A stretch of 64,000 bases of DNA from Dechloromonas sp. CZR5 (GTDB taxonomy: Bacteria; Pseudomonadota; Gammaproteobacteria; Burkholderiales; Rhodocyclaceae). Under the pieces are notes generated by a model, which was not told where the DNA came from, ran no database searches, and was given only the letters and a program-made list of their open reading frames with translations. The translations under genes were made by a program, and so were the position numbers. Every line of letters begins with the position of its first letter. The first letter of the stretch is position 1. The DNA lies in assembly GCF_008711155.1 (NCBI RefSeq), contig NZ_VUYQ01000002.1, forward strand, positions 248,001 through 312,000, in the 5' to 3' direction. This document shows positions 1-10,241 of this stretch, piece by piece.

Positions 1-1017
1 GCAATTTTCGACGGCAACGAAGTCCTCACCCAGGCCGGCAAGCCCTTCACGGTTTTCACGCCGTACAAGAACGCCTGGCTGAAGCGTCTGACGGCTGCCG
101 ACCACGCCGAATGGGCGTGCGACGGAGAATTGGCAGCGGTCGAGACAACCGGCGTTCCTTCACTCGAACAATTGGGCTTCCTGCTCACGGACCTGGAAAA
201 AATCGGCATCCGCCCCGGCATGAGCGGCGCCCGTACGCTGTGGGACGATTTCCGCGCCGGACGCATTGCGCGCTACGGTGAGTTGCGGGACTACCCGGCG
301 ATCAAGGGCGTTTCCTATCTGTCCGTCCATTTGCGTTTCGGTACGCTGTCGATTCGCGAACTGGTCCGTACCGCCGTTGCCAGGGAGGCTAACAGCTGGT
401 TGAACGAGCTGATCTGGAGAGACTTCTACTTCATGATCCTCGACCGCTTCCCGCATGTGGTCGGCCAGTCATTCAAACCGGAGTACGAAGCGATTCGCTG
501 GGCGGACAGGCCTGCCGGATTCGCGGCCTGGCAGGATGGGCGGACAGGCTACCCCCTGGTCGATGCGGCAATGCGCCAACTCAAGGCCAGCGGCTGGATG
601 CACAACCGGCTGCGCATGATCGTCGCCTCCTTCCTGAGCAAGGATCTCGGCCTCGACTGGCGCCTGGGTGAGCACCATTTCGCCGGGAAACTCAACGATT
701 TCGACCTGTCGGCGAACAACGGGGGATGGCAGTGGGCCGCGTCGACGGGCTGCGATGCCCAACCGTATTTCCGTATCTTCAACCCGGTCACGCAGTCGGA
801 GAAATTCGATCCGGAAGGCAAGTTCATCCGCCGCTATGTGCCGGAACTGGCGGCCGTGCCCGACAAATACATCCACGCGCCGTGGCGGATGGGGCGCGTC
901 GAGCAGGAAGCAATCGGAGTGGTGATCGGCCGGGATTACCCGGCGCCGATCGTCGATCACGCCCAAGCCAGGGAAGAAACCCTGGCCCGTTATGGCGTGG
1001 TCAGAAAAACCGGCTAG
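1..1017 (+). CDS. phrB: Deoxyribodipyrimidine photolyase, 5' end outside window
   Basis: Light-driven repair of cyclobutane pyrimidine dimers, a cytoplasmic FAD enzyme. The frame is open from base 1 and enters with residues of the photolyase linker (DGNEVLTQAGKPF, TPYKNAW). About 338 residues are present out of roughly 470, so the N-terminal antenna-binding domain is mostly missing. The FAD-binding C-terminal half is intact: NELIWRDFY, the substrate and FAD region MHNRLRMIVASFL, DLSANNGGWQW and TGCDAQPYFRIFNP all match the class I photolyase signature. The gene ends with TAG that overlaps by four bases the stop codon of the convergent chemosensory operon (shared CTAG), so the two transcripts run into each other with no room for a terminator. 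Family assignment is secure; only the antenna type cannot be judged. Confidence 0.93.
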   Translation, partial: AIFDGNEVLTQAGKPFTVFTPYKNAWLKRLTAADHAEWACDGELAAVETTGVPSLEQLGFLLTDLEKIGIRPGMSGARTLWDDFRAGRIARYGELRDYPAIKGVSYLSVHLRFGTLSIRELVRTAVAREANSWLNELIWRDFYFMILDRFPHVVGQSFKPEYEAIRWADRPAGFAAWQDGRTGYPLVDAAMRQLKASGWMHNRLRMIVASFLSKDLGLDWRLGEHHFAGKLNDFDLSANNGGWQWAASTGCDAQPYFRIFNPVTQSEKFDPEGKFIRRYVPELAAVPDKYIHAPWRMGRVEQEAIGVVIGRDYPAPIVDHAQAREETLARYGVVRKTG

Positions 1018-4000
1018 GGCTTGCGCCGGGCCTGGGTATACCCGGCGACCAGCCCGAGCAGCTCCTCTTCATCGTAGGGCTTGCCCAGATAATGGTTGGC
1101 CCCGATCTCCAACGCATAGTTGCGGTGCTTGTCGGCCGTCCGCGACGTGATCATGATGATCGGCAACGTGCGCAGGCGCTCGTCGGCACGAACGTTCCGC
1201 ACCAGGTCGAAACCGTCCATGCGCGGCATTTCGATGTCGGAGAGGATGACGTCGGGCATGACATCGATCAGCTGCTCCAGCGCATCGACGCCGTCCTTGG
1301 CGAGGATGACCTGATAGCCTTCCCGCATCAGCAAACGGCTGGTGATCTTGCGCACGGTCAGGGAATCGTCGACCACCATCACCGTGGGCAGGTTTTCCAT
1401 CTCGGCCACCGCCGGTTCCGGTGCCACGGGAACTGCCGACTGGACACTGACCACCGGCGTCCGGCTCGACAGGGCCACCGGATTGAGGATCAGCACGACC
1501 CGTCCGTCGCCCAGCACGGTAGCGCCGGCAATGCCGACCACACGGGCCAGCTGGGCGCCAATGTTCTTGACCACGACTTCCTGGTTGCCCTTGAGCTCAT
1601 CGACCAGAACCGAGACGCGTTGCGTGCCCGAGCGCAGCAGCAAGACCCAGTATTGACGGTGGGCTTCGGGCATTGCCTCGGCGTCGCCCAACAGATGCGG
1701 CAGGTAATGGAAGGGATAGCGATGCCCCTGCCAGTTGACTTCGCCTTGTTCGCGAATGGCGGTCAGCCCCTTTTCCTTCATTTCCATGACCTGCTCGATC
1801 ATGGTCGACGGCACGGCATAGAGGTGGCTGCCGGCACGGATCAGCAGCGTTTGCGTGACGGCCAGGGTCAGCGGCAGATAGAGGCGGAAGGTCGTTCCCT
1901 TGCCGGCTTCGGAAACGATTTCGATGCGGCCGCCGAGTTCGGAGACTTCGGTCTTCACGACGTCCATGCCGACGCCCCGGCCGGCGAGCTGGGTCAGCTC
2001 GGCTGCCGTCGAGAAACCGGGCTGGAAAATGAGGTCGTACAAGGCAGCCTCGTCGGCCGCCTGCCCCGGTTGAAGCATGCCCATGGCCTCGGCCCGGGCG
2101 CGGATGCGTTCCGCATCCAGCCCCTTGCCGTCATCGGACAGGGCGAGAATGATTTCGTTGCCTTCCTGCGCCAGCTTGACGGTGATTTCGCCCACCTCCG
2201 GCTTGCCGACGGCGATCCGCTGCTCCCGGTCCTCGATCCCGTGCGCAACCGCGTTGCGCAGCATGTGTTCGATCGGGGCCAGCATCTTGTCGAGCACCGA
2301 ACGGTCGATATCGACCTGCCCGCCCACGATATCGAGGTTGGCACGCTTGCCCACTTCCTTCGCGGTCTGGCGAACGATGCGATAGAGACGCTCGGTCTGG
2401 CTGGCGAACGGCAGCATGCGCACGCCCATCAGTTCCTGCTGCAGACTGCGGTTCAGGCGCGACTGGGCAAGAATGGCCGCGTTGGCATCGTCAAGATTTT
2501 TCAGCAGGCTCTGCTGGACGGTTGCCACGTCGTTGACCGATTCGGCCATGAAGCGGGTCAGTTCCTGGAAACGGGTAAAACGATCCAGTTCCAGCGGGTC
2601 GAATTCCACCTCGCCGCCCGGCGCATGCGTCACCTTGGCCTGAATCTGGGTTTCGGCCTGAATTTCGATCTCGCGCAACTGGCGGCGCAGACGAATCACG
2701 TTCTCCGTCAGTTCGAGCAGTGAGCCTTTCAGGCTGCGCATCTCGCCTTCGATCCGCGCTCGAGCAATGGACAACTCGCCGGCTTCGTTAACCAGGCGAT
2801 CGATCAGTTCGGCGCGCACCCGCAGGCTGGCCCGCTGACCGGAGGCATCGGATTCCGCTTCGTGTTCGACCGGGCTGAGCGGCGTCGCCACCGGTGCCGG
2901 CGCCTCGTCTTGTCCGGACTCTTCGAGTGCTGGTGCTTCGGCGACAACGGCCGGTTCCTGCGGTCCTTCGCGCAGACGCTCGACCGCCTGCGCCAGCATG
3001 TCGCAGCCGGACTCGATATCCTCGATAAACGCAGGCGACGCCGGGCCGGCACGCATGGCCTCCTCGACGCGGGTCTCCAGCATGTGCGTCGCTTCGCCCA
3101 GGTTCATCGCGCCGGCCATGCGGGCACTGCCCTTGAAGGTATGCAGGAGACGGGCAATCGCGTGGGCAGCGGCGCCACTGGATGGCTCGTTACGCCAGGC
3201 GCGCAGTTGTGTCGTCAAGTCACGCGTCAGATCGACCGCCTCTTCGAGGAAGATCGGCAGCAACTGCTCGTCGAGTTCGTCGGTGAGTTGAGGCAGCGCC
3301 GGAGCGGGGGCCGCAGCCACCTCGGGCTCGGCACCGGATTCCGGTTCGGTGGCGGCCAAAACGCTGACCGTCCCGGGCAACTGAATGATTTCCGCACTGA
3401 GCGGCTCGGCGACATCCTCCACGACGGGCGCTGGATGGAAAATGTCGTCGAGTGCGTCGATCAACTGCGGCTGGTCAACCGGCGACTCCTGGCGAGCCAG
3501 GCCGACAAACATGTCCTCCAGGGTAATGATGCTTTGCCGTACGGTTTCCAGGCCTTCGATACTGGCCGGCTGCGCCGACCCATCGCGACGCAACAAGGCG
3601 TGCTCCAGGGCGATCGCCAGATGGTGGATCGGCATCAGGCCGACCGTTGCCGCGATCCCGCCCAGTGTGTGAGCCGCCCTCGTCATCTCGAAGGTCATGG
3701 GGGCACCGGGATTGGCCTCCAGTACGGCATAGCTGTCGACCAGCATCTGCAGATGCCCGCGCGCTTCCTCGCGGAAGATGTCGAACAGCGTCGGCGAGGC
3801 CGTGACCGCGAGAGGCAGTTCCTCGACAACTTCTTCGACGATCTCGGCAGGTTCGAGCGCATCCACCACCGCCGCCTCAACCGGCGCCAGCGGCTCCTCA
3901 ACAGGCTCCGAAATAGCCGGCTCGGCCTCTTCGGGCAATGCCGGTTCATCAAAGAATGCCGGTAACGAAAAATCAATATTCTCGATTTCCGGTACCGGCG

Positions 4001-6563
4001 GGACGATCTCAATCGCCTCGACCTGCGGCGCCTGCTCGGCATCAACGAGCGAAACAGGTTCCTCCTGCAATGCCGGCAAGGGCTCCACGGCAGGCTCGAC
4101 AACCGCCGGCCTGACATCGACCGGGTGGGCTGCAAGCGGCTCAACGCCACGCAACCGGGCGGCGAGCGCTACAACCGCCGAGGGATCCGGCGCCTGCCCC
4201 TGCCCGCTGGCCAAGTGCTCAACCCAGGAGGAGAACAGGGCGTGCTCGCCGTCGACCATCTCCATCAACTCGGGGGTTGCCCACTGATCCTGGCGCAACC
4301 ACAGGTTTAGCGTCTGCTCAAGCTCCCAGGCGGTTTCACCCAGATCGTTGAGACCCACCATCCGGCCGCTTCCCTTGAGCGTATGAGTATTTCGCCGAAT
4401 GGTCGTCAATGCCTCGACATCGTGCGGATCGGCAAGCAGCAGCGCTTTCTGTTCGCCCATCGTCTGCAGGACTTCCTGCGCCTCTTCAAGGAAGATGGAG
4501 AGCAGCTCGGCATCGATTTCCTCGTGCGAGGAATCGGCCAATTGCTGCGTTTCCGCCGAGGGCTCCAGAATCTCGGGCTCCTGGGGCTTGAGGGCGGCAA
4601 GGGCGGCATCGACATGATGGCTGTCGAGATCACCGGTTTTCAGGGCCTCAAGTGCCGCCTTGGCACTCTCACCGAGCTCGTGATTGGCGACCAGATCGGC
4701 ATCCTGCTGGATGGCCTTCAGGTTCTCCTTGAGTTCAGCCTGCAGGCGTTCGTCCCGAGGTGCCTCCTTCAGTGCCTCGGCCAGCGCATGGGTCTCGCGG
4801 GCCTGCTTTGCCAATTCGGACTCGACACTGATCGCGGGTTCCGGTACGGCATATTCCTCATCGTCGGCCGATTCCTCTTTTTCGCCCCGCATGCGGGCCA
4901 CAAAGCCATCGAAATCGGTCTCGCCGCTGGGCAGCGCGTCGACGAAGAAGCCGAGGGTCGACAACTGGTGCGCGATATTCTCGAAGTCTTCTGCGGTGTG
5001 CGCCGCGCCGGGCTGAGCCAGCGCATGTACCTGCTGGATGCAGGCAGTCACATTCGAAGCGGCACTCAAATGGCCCAACATGGCCAGCGCGCCGGCGGTC
5101 TGTTTGAGCGGCCCGTCAAGAACAGCCAGGTCGTGCTCACCCTCCGGGTCGCGGAAAAAGCCGTCGAGCGATTGCTCGACCTGCGCCAGGTTGTTCTGGA
5201 TTTCCCGTGCGACCTGACTGATCAGCAGCTTTTCCTGCGCCCGACGGGTCATTTCGTCGAGCAACGGCAATGCGGAATCGGCCGCCGGCCTGCCGGCGAT
5301 GCAGGCATACAAACGGGCGACCATGAGATCGACCTGCTGGGCAAAATCGGTCCCCAGGCGTTTAAAACTCTCCTGCGCATTCTGCAGCAGCAGGATGGCA
5401 GTCGCCACTTCCATGGCAACCGTTTCGCCGAAGCGCGAGGCATCCTCGATCAACCAGTTGGCGATGGCGCCCAAGCCCTGTCCCAAACGCTTGAGATCGG
5501 TCTGGGCAATCTCTTCGGTAATCGCCGCGACTGCGCGGGCCTGATCGACAAAAGCCGCCAATCCGGCCGTACTGCCGGACGAACAGACCCGGTTCCATTG
5601 CTCTTCGGCACTGGACAGGACTTCGCGCAAGCGGCGCAGGGCGGCATCCTGCGGCTGGCTACCGGCCGCCGCATCGGGTTCGGGCAATTGAGAAGACAAC
5701 GCAAAGGCCGACTGGACCTGTGAGACGACGCCACCGGCATCGCTGCCCGCCTGTGCAACATGATAGAGGGCTTCGCGCATCAGGCGCTCGGCCAGGCTGT
5801 TCGAACCTTCGAGCAAGCGGCGAATCTGCAGATCGATTCGGGCGCTGACCTGACGCACCGAACCATCGGCGTTGACCGCCGGGTCTTTGAGGGATTCGAT
5901 AAAAGCCAGTGCTGTCCACCAGAAGGATCGTGCCGACTGGGTCTCCTGGGTGGCTTCAATATTGGTCAGCGCGGAGAGCATCAACTGACGCCCTGCCTCG
6001 GCCTGATCCGGCTTGGTGAGCCAACCGAGCAGGCCCTTCTGGTATCGCGCCCGCTCGACCTTGAGCACTTGCCGCAATGCCTCCGGCGCCAATTTCTCCA
6101 CCGCCCCCGTCCGCTTCGGGGGACGAAGCGAGAGATCCGGGAAGAAAAGATCGCTGGCACGTGCCGTCTTGATTCCCCGGACAGCCGCCAGATCGAGATA
6201 AACCGGCAGCAAGCGAAGCGGCTGATTCGGTTCGCCGGCCACCAGCTCATCCAGATATGCACGGATACCGACCATCGCCGAACGCATAGCGCCCCAAACC
6301 GGCTCACCGGCGGCAACGCGACCATCCTCGACGGCATCGAGCAGGCTTTCCAGCGATTCGGTTACCTGCGTGACGCCATCCAGGCCGACCATGGACAGCG
6401 CCCCATGCACCTGGTGCACGTGGGTGCGGCAGAATTTGAGCTGAGTAACGTCCGCATTGGCAACGTAATGACCCAATGCCTCTTCCGCGCGCTCGAGCGC
6501 CAGGTCAATTTCGCCCTTGACCCAGGTCAGGGGGCCCAAATCGAATTCAGTTGCCGCGTTCAT
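1014..6563 (-). CDS. pilL: PilL/ChpA hybrid histidine kinase of the type IV pilus chemosensory system
   Basis: CheA-like kinase that phosphorylates PilG and PilH to control type IV pilus motility. I start it at the ATG at 6563 (MNAATEFDL), preceded by GAGAG; an upstream ATG at 6608 would overlap pilJ. The protein has about 1,849 residues. Five Hpt-like modules can be found. Four have the phosphorylatable His (THVHQVHGALSMVG near the N terminus, NTHTLKGSGRMVG, AAHTLGGIAATVG, LLHTFKGSARMAG). One has lost it (QTAGALAMLGHL). Then follow the dimerisation and ATPase domains (LRNAVAHGIEDREQR, DDGKGLD, GRGVGMDVV), a CheW-like domain and a C-terminal receiver (VMVVDDS, SDIEMPRMDG, GKPYDEEE). Proline/glutamate-rich linkers separate the Hpt modules. 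It is the last gene of the operon; no cheB or cheR follows. Confidence 0.95.
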   Translation of the reverse strand: MNAATEFDLGPLTWVKGEIDLALERAEEALGHYVANADVTQLKFCRTHVHQVHGALSMVGLDGVTQVTESLESLLDAVEDGRVAAGEPVWGAMRSAMVGIRAYLDELVAGEPNQPLRLLPVYLDLAAVRGIKTARASDLFFPDLSLRPPKRTGAVEKLAPEALRQVLKVERARYQKGLLGWLTKPDQAEAGRQLMLSALTNIEATQETQSARSFWWTALAFIESLKDPAVNADGSVRQVSARIDLQIRRLLEGSNSLAERLMREALYHVAQAGSDAGGVVSQVQSAFALSSQLPEPDAAAGSQPQDAALRRLREVLSSAEEQWNRVCSSGSTAGLAAFVDQARAVAAITEEIAQTDLKRLGQGLGAIANWLIEDASRFGETVAMEVATAILLLQNAQESFKRLGTDFAQQVDLMVARLYACIAGRPAADSALPLLDEMTRRAQEKLLISQVAREIQNNLAQVEQSLDGFFRDPEGEHDLAVLDGPLKQTAGALAMLGHLSAASNVTACIQQVHALAQPGAAHTAEDFENIAHQLSTLGFFVDALPSGETDFDGFVARMRGEKEESADDEEYAVPEPAISVESELAKQARETHALAEALKEAPRDERLQAELKENLKAIQQDADLVANHELGESAKAALEALKTGDLDSHHVDAALAALKPQEPEILEPSAETQQLADSSHEEIDAELLSIFLEEAQEVLQTMGEQKALLLADPHDVEALTTIRRNTHTLKGSGRMVGLNDLGETAWELEQTLNLWLRQDQWATPELMEMVDGEHALFSSWVEHLASGQGQAPDPSAVVALAARLRGVEPLAAHPVDVRPAVVEPAVEPLPALQEEPVSLVDAEQAPQVEAIEIVPPVPEIENIDFSLPAFFDEPALPEEAEPAISEPVEEPLAPVEAAVVDALEPAEIVEEVVEELPLAVTASPTLFDIFREEARGHLQMLVDSYAVLEANPGAPMTFEMTRAAHTLGGIAATVGLMPIHHLAIALEHALLRRDGSAQPASIEGLETVRQSIITLEDMFVGLARQESPVDQPQLIDALDDIFHPAPVVEDVAEPLSAEIIQLPGTVSVLAATEPESGAEPEVAAAPAPALPQLTDELDEQLLPIFLEEAVDLTRDLTTQLRAWRNEPSSGAAAHAIARLLHTFKGSARMAGAMNLGEATHMLETRVEEAMRAGPASPAFIEDIESGCDMLAQAVERLREGPQEPAVVAEAPALEESGQDEAPAPVATPLSPVEHEAESDASGQRASLRVRAELIDRLVNEAGELSIARARIEGEMRSLKGSLLELTENVIRLRRQLREIEIQAETQIQAKVTHAPGGEVEFDPLELDRFTRFQELTRFMAESVNDVATVQQSLLKNLDDANAAILAQSRLNRSLQQELMGVRMLPFASQTERLYRIVRQTAKEVGKRANLDIVGGQVDIDRSVLDKMLAPIEHMLRNAVAHGIEDREQRIAVGKPEVGEITVKLAQEGNEIILALSDDGKGLDAERIRARAEAMGMLQPGQAADEAALYDLIFQPGFSTAAELTQLAGRGVGMDVVKTEVSELGGRIEIVSEAGKGTTFRLYLPLTLAVTQTLLIRAGSHLYAVPSTMIEQVMEMKEKGLTAIREQGEVNWQGHRYPFHYLPHLLGDAEAMPEAHRQYWVLLLRSGTQRVSVLVDELKGNQEVVVKNIGAQLARVVGIAGATVLGDGRVVLILNPVALSSRTPVVSVQSAVPVAPEPAVAEMENLPTVMVVDDSLTVRKITSRLLMREGYQVILAKDGVDALEQLIDVMPDVILSDIEMPRMDGFDLVRNVRADERLRTLPIIMITSRTADKHRNYALEIGANHYLGKPYDEEELLGLVAGYTQARRKP

Positions 6564-6585
6564 AGTCTCTCGCGATCGATCTTCG

Positions 6586-8703
6586 TCAATCCACCTTGAA
6601 GCCGGCAACGGAACCCTTGAGTTCGGAAGCCAGTGCGGTCAGTTCATCGACGGCCTCGGCTGTACGCTGGGTACCGGCCGTGGTTTGTTCGGTAACGTTC
6701 AGGATGTCCTGCATCAGGCGCGCCACCTGACTGGCGGAATCGGCCTGGCTCTGCGTCGAGCTGGAAATGTCCTGAATCAGGTCGGCCAGATCGCGCGACA
6801 CCTGTCCGATTTCGGAAAGGGCCTGACCGGCAGCATCGGAGAGCTTCGCCCCCTCGACCACACCACGCGTCGATTGTTCCATGGCGGACACGGCATCCTG
6901 CGTGTCGGTCTGAATGGTCTTCACAATCGCCGCAATCTGTTTCGTCGCTTCGGCCGAACGTTCGGCCAGTCGCTGCACTTCCTCGGCAACCACCGTGAAG
7001 CCGCGGCCCGCATCGCCGGCAGAAGCGGCCTGGATGGCAGCATTCAGAGCCAGAACGTTGGTCTGTTCGGTAATGTCGGAAATCAGTTCCACGATTTCGC
7101 CGATCTCCTGCGAGCTTTCGCCGAGACGCTTGATTCGCTTCGAGGTTTCCTGAATCTGGTTGCGGATTTCGTTCATGCCCTTGATCGAGTCTTCCACGGC
7201 CTGCGTACCCTTTTCGGCAGCCATCAGCGACTGGCGGGCAACCTGGGCAGACTGGGTCGCGTTGCTCGACACTTCCGTCATCGAGCGCGCCATTTCCAGC
7301 GCGGACTGACCGGCTTCCTTGATCTCGACCGACTGTCGTTCTGCGGCGTCGAGCAGTTGTGCCGAGTTCAAGCGGGCAATTTCGGTGGCGGCCGTCACAC
7401 GGTTCGCCGCGTCGTTGATCCGGCCGACCAGCACGCGCAGTTCTTCAATCGTATAGTTGATCGAGTCGGCGATGGCACCGGTAATGTTCTCGCTCACGGT
7501 CGCGGTAACGGTCAGGTCACCGTCGGCCAAATCGCCCAGTTCGTTCATCAGACGCAGAATGGCGTCCTGATTGTCACGGTTGGTCTGGTCCGACGCCTGG
7601 CGTTGCTGTTCGGCAGCAGCCGCACGGCGCTCGGTGTCGTCGAGGTAGACCTTGGCCAGCAAGGCCAGCGTGGCGACGGCAGCAACGACGAGGATGACCA
7701 GGAACAAGACGTACATGCCACGGCCGGACGCCCCCTCCTGATAGCCGAGCGCCAGGTCGTCGGTGGCCTTGAGCAGTTCTTCACTACCCCGGAAAATCTT
7801 CGAACCGGCCTGCTTGGACAGCACCAGCGGCTGCATGTTGCCGAGAATGCTGGAGATGGCGCCCTGATAGTCCTTGAACGCCGCATTCAGCTCATCCAGC
7901 TTGGCGCGGGTATCGGCATCGCTCCCCGTCTTGCCGAGGCCAGCCAGGATGTCGCGGAACGCGTTGGTATCCTTGCCGAGCAGGAAGGCCACCTCGGGGT
8001 TGATTTCGTCACCGACGAGCAGGGCCGAGGCGTTCTTGGCGATCCGCTGGGTCAACATCACCAACTGGTTGGCGTTGGCGATTTCACGGGCGCTGGCGCC
8101 GGACTGGAGCTTGAGCGTCGCGACCTGTTCGGTCAGTTCCAGCATCGCCGCATTGTTGTTGTCGATGGTTGCCACGTTCTTGCCGAGTTCCACCAGGTTC
8201 TTCTCCTGGCCGATCACGGTTTCGGCATTCTTGTCGTTCGGCATCCACAGGTTGGTCAGCGCTTCGATTTGCGGCCGCACGGAATCCGGGGAGGCCGGAA
8301 CACTGACTGCGCCGACTTCGCCGCCGTTGGTCAGCTGCGTCAGCAGCTTGCCGAAGGTCTCCCGGGAATCCCTCAGCTGGGCGAACGCGACCGCATTACC
8401 CTGCAGGGCAAGCGACGAAGCCTTCGCCAGACGCTGGGAGAGCATCCGCATTTCTCCGGCCGCCGCGACATAGGCCGTGTTGTAGGCCGATTCGCGATTG
8501 TCACGAAATACCAGGACGGCAATCAGTAACAGCAACAGCACGAAAATGCCGCCCAGCGTCTTCATCTGCTGGATAACCGACTGCCCGGCCAGGAACGACG
8601 GCAGGGGAGTCTTGTTCGCCGGCGTCATGTCGGCGGAGACAGTCATCTGAGCACCCGCATTGCCGGATGCGCCAATCTTCGGAAATTTGAAGCCAAAAGC
8701 CAT
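6586..8703 (-). CDS. pilJ: PilJ, type IV pilus methyl-accepting chemotaxis protein
   Basis: Inner-membrane receptor that feeds the Pil-Chp kinase. 705 residues. A cytoplasmic N-terminal stretch of about 45 residues leads to a first membrane helix ([16 protein letters not shown]), a periplasmic region with two PilJ-type sensor modules ([15 protein letters not shown] and [16 protein letters not shown] are the two repeated helices), a second helix ([20 protein letters not shown]), HAMP, and a signalling domain with the conserved hairpin region ([25 protein letters not shown] split over its tip, then [18 protein letters not shown]). GGAGGAG precedes the ATG. It lies 22 bases upstream of pilL. Confidence 0.95.
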   Translation of the reverse strand: MAFGFKFPKIGASGNAGAQMTVSADMTPANKTPLPSFLAGQSVIQQMKTLGGIFVLLLLLIAVLVFRDNRESAYNTAYVAAAGEMRMLSQRLAKASSLALQGNAVAFAQLRDSRETFGKLLTQLTNGGEVGAVSVPASPDSVRPQIEALTNLWMPNDKNAETVIGQEKNLVELGKNVATIDNNNAAMLELTEQVATLKLQSGASAREIANANQLVMLTQRIAKNASALLVGDEINPEVAFLLGKDTNAFRDILAGLGKTGSDADTRAKLDELNAAFKDYQGAISSILGNMQPLVLSKQAGSKIFRGSEELLKATDDLALGYQEGASGRGMYVLFLVILVVAAVATLALLAKVYLDDTERRAAAAEQQRQASDQTNRDNQDAILRLMNELGDLADGDLTVTATVSENITGAIADSINYTIEELRVLVGRINDAANRVTAATEIARLNSAQLLDAAERQSVEIKEAGQSALEMARSMTEVSSNATQSAQVARQSLMAAEKGTQAVEDSIKGMNEIRNQIQETSKRIKRLGESSQEIGEIVELISDITEQTNVLALNAAIQAASAGDAGRGFTVVAEEVQRLAERSAEATKQIAAIVKTIQTDTQDAVSAMEQSTRGVVEGAKLSDAAGQALSEIGQVSRDLADLIQDISSSTQSQADSASQVARLMQDILNVTEQTTAGTQRTAEAVDELTALASELKGSVAGFKVD

Positions 8704-8740
8704 GGAACTCCTCCAAGGGGAATGAGGCTACTACCCTCTA

Positions 8741-9253
8741 TCAGACCCCGATATTCATGAAATCCTGATCGGCCAGCAGTTCGCGTACCGACAATTTGTG
8801 CCAGACTTTTCCTTGCGTATCGGCAAAACGCTGCCGCCCCCAGGCAGGCATCGATGTATCGGGCGCCTCGGGCGTAAAGTCTTCCGGTCTTTTCAATCCC
8901 AGCATCCGCGAGACCAGCAAGGCCGCATTGGTGCCATAGCGGGAACCAATCAACAGCAAGCGCGCATTGGCATTCTGGACAATCGGAGGACCACCGCGGA
9001 ATACCGAAAAATCGCTGACCGCATGGAGATTGCCGCGAATGTTCGAAATCCCGACGAACCACGGACGGGTCAGCGGAACCGGCGTGACCTGCGACGCCTG
9101 GACGATTTCCCCGCCATCGGACAGGTCGACCAGCCAAGCCTCGCCGCCGGACTCCACCCCCAGCCAGGAGGCAGAGCCTTTTCCTTTGGCCGCCTGACTC
9201 AGGCGGGTCGCCAGATACTCCTGAAAATCCCGGAGACTTGTCTTCCGTGCCAT
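8741..9253 (-). CDS. pilI: PilI, CheW-like adaptor
   Basis: Couples PilJ to the PilL kinase at the membrane array. 170 residues spanning a single CheW domain, with the typical WFVGISNIRGNLHAVSDFS segment in the first half. The start codon is 4 bases from the stop of pilH, so translation is probably coupled. The order pilG-pilH-pilI-pilJ and then the kinase follows the Pseudomonas-type Pil-Chp operon except that pilK (methyltransferase) is absent. Confidence 0.93.
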   Translation of the reverse strand: MARKTSLRDFQEYLATRLSQAAKGKGSASWLGVESGGEAWLVDLSDGGEIVQASQVTPVPLTRPWFVGISNIRGNLHAVSDFSVFRGGPPIVQNANARLLLIGSRYGTNAALLVSRMLGLKRPEDFTPEAPDTSMPAWGRQRFADTQGKVWHKLSVRELLADQDFMNIGV

Positions 9254-9257
9254 TGGC

Positions 9258-9623
9258 TTATGGCAAGGCTGCGATGCGTTGCAACAACTCTTCCGGATTC
9301 AGCGGTTTGACCAGGTAGTCGATCGCCCCCTGCCGCAAGCCCCAGATCTTGTCGGTTTCCTGCCCCTTGGAGGTGCAGACGATGATGGGAATCGACTTGG
9401 TATCTTCGTCGCGCGTCAGCGTACGCGTGGCCTGATAACCATTCAATCCGGGCATCACGACATCCATGAGGATCAGGTCCGGCTTGCTGGCCTTGGCCTT
9501 GGCAATGCCTTCCTCGCCATTTTCCGCAGTACTGACCTGATAACCGGCCTTGGTCAGCACGTCGACCGTGAAAAAGCGCTCGGTGGGCGAATCATCGACA
9601 ACGAGAATATTCTTGACGGGCAT
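9258..9623 (-). CDS. pilH: PilH, single-domain response regulator
   Basis: CheY-like receiver of 121 residues with no output domain. The acidic pocket (VVDDS), phospho-acceptor Asp (LILMDVVMPGLNG), Thr/Ser switch (VCTSKG) and Lys (LVKPLNPEE) are all present. In the Pil-Chp system PilH is thought to promote pilus retraction or drain phosphate from PilG. It sits 14 bases after pilG. Confidence 0.94.
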   Translation of the reverse strand: MPVKNILVVDDSPTERFFTVDVLTKAGYQVSTAENGEEGIAKAKASKPDLILMDVVMPGLNGYQATRTLTRDEDTKSIPIIVCTSKGQETDKIWGLRQGAIDYLVKPLNPEELLQRIAALP

Positions 9624-9637
9624 TTCTTCTTCCTGAG

Positions 9638-10087
9638 CTACGAATTGGATGCAGTTTCGGCCGGCAGCGCAAATGAAGCCACTGTCTGCAACAGACTGTC
9701 TTTGGTAAACGGTTTGGTGAGGTATTGGTCGGAGCCGACCATACGCCCTCGCGCCCGGTCGAACAGACCGTCCTTGGAGGACAGCATGATGACCGGCGTG
9801 GATTTGAAGCGTGCGTTTTTCTTGATCAGTGAACAGGTCTGGTAGCCGTCAAGGCGCGGCATCATGATGTCGCAGAAGATCACACTGGGCTGGTGGTCGG
9901 CGATTTTGGCCAACGCATCGAAACCATCTTCCGCAAGAACAACCTGGCACCCGGCCTGGACGAGAAATATCTCGGCGCTGCGCCGTATTGTGTTGCTGTC
10001 GTCTATCACCATGACCTTGACGCCACGCAGTCTCGACAAATCAGTCAATTTACCTGTCCCCTCGGCCTCTTTGCGAGGCACTTTCAC
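9638..10087 (-). CDS. pilG: PilG, single-domain response regulator
   Basis: First gene of the chemosensory operon. It is a CheY-like receiver that promotes pilus extension when phosphorylated. 149 residues: a 20-residue basic and polar N-terminal tail precedes the receiver (VMVIDDSNTIRR, VIFCDIMMPRLDGYQT, VIMLSSKDGLFDRA, YLTKPFTKDSL). The segment DGYQTCSLIKKN and the following SKDGLFD are characteristic of PilG rather than PilH. The promoter must lie in the 154-base divergent gap shared with thiD. Confidence 0.94.
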   Translation of the reverse strand: MKVPRKEAEGTGKLTDLSRLRGVKVMVIDDSNTIRRSAEIFLVQAGCQVVLAEDGFDALAKIADHQPSVIFCDIMMPRLDGYQTCSLIKKNARFKSTPVIMLSSKDGLFDRARGRMVGSDQYLTKPFTKDSLLQTVASFALPAETASNS

Positions 10088-10241
10088 TATCGCTGCATCA
10101 TACTACGGAAGTAATGCCCGGAATCAAACGCAGCAACACGGTCACATCGGTCAGTTGGCGACTTCGGCGACACCAAGATTCGGATAAAATCCGGATCATC
10201 TTACCCAATTCCAGTCGTACCCGCCAAGGGCGCGCGCTTCA

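Noticed and set aside
726..2723. A 665-codon plus-strand frame across the photolyase end and opposite pilL
   Set aside because: Antisense shadow of pilL with no family signature. Similar long shadows lie opposite pilJ (6517-8529) and thiC (21748-23571).
10088..10241. A rubredoxin gene or TPP riboswitch between pilG and thiD
   Set aside because: Neither an open frame with CxxC pairs nor a THI box is found in these 154 bases.
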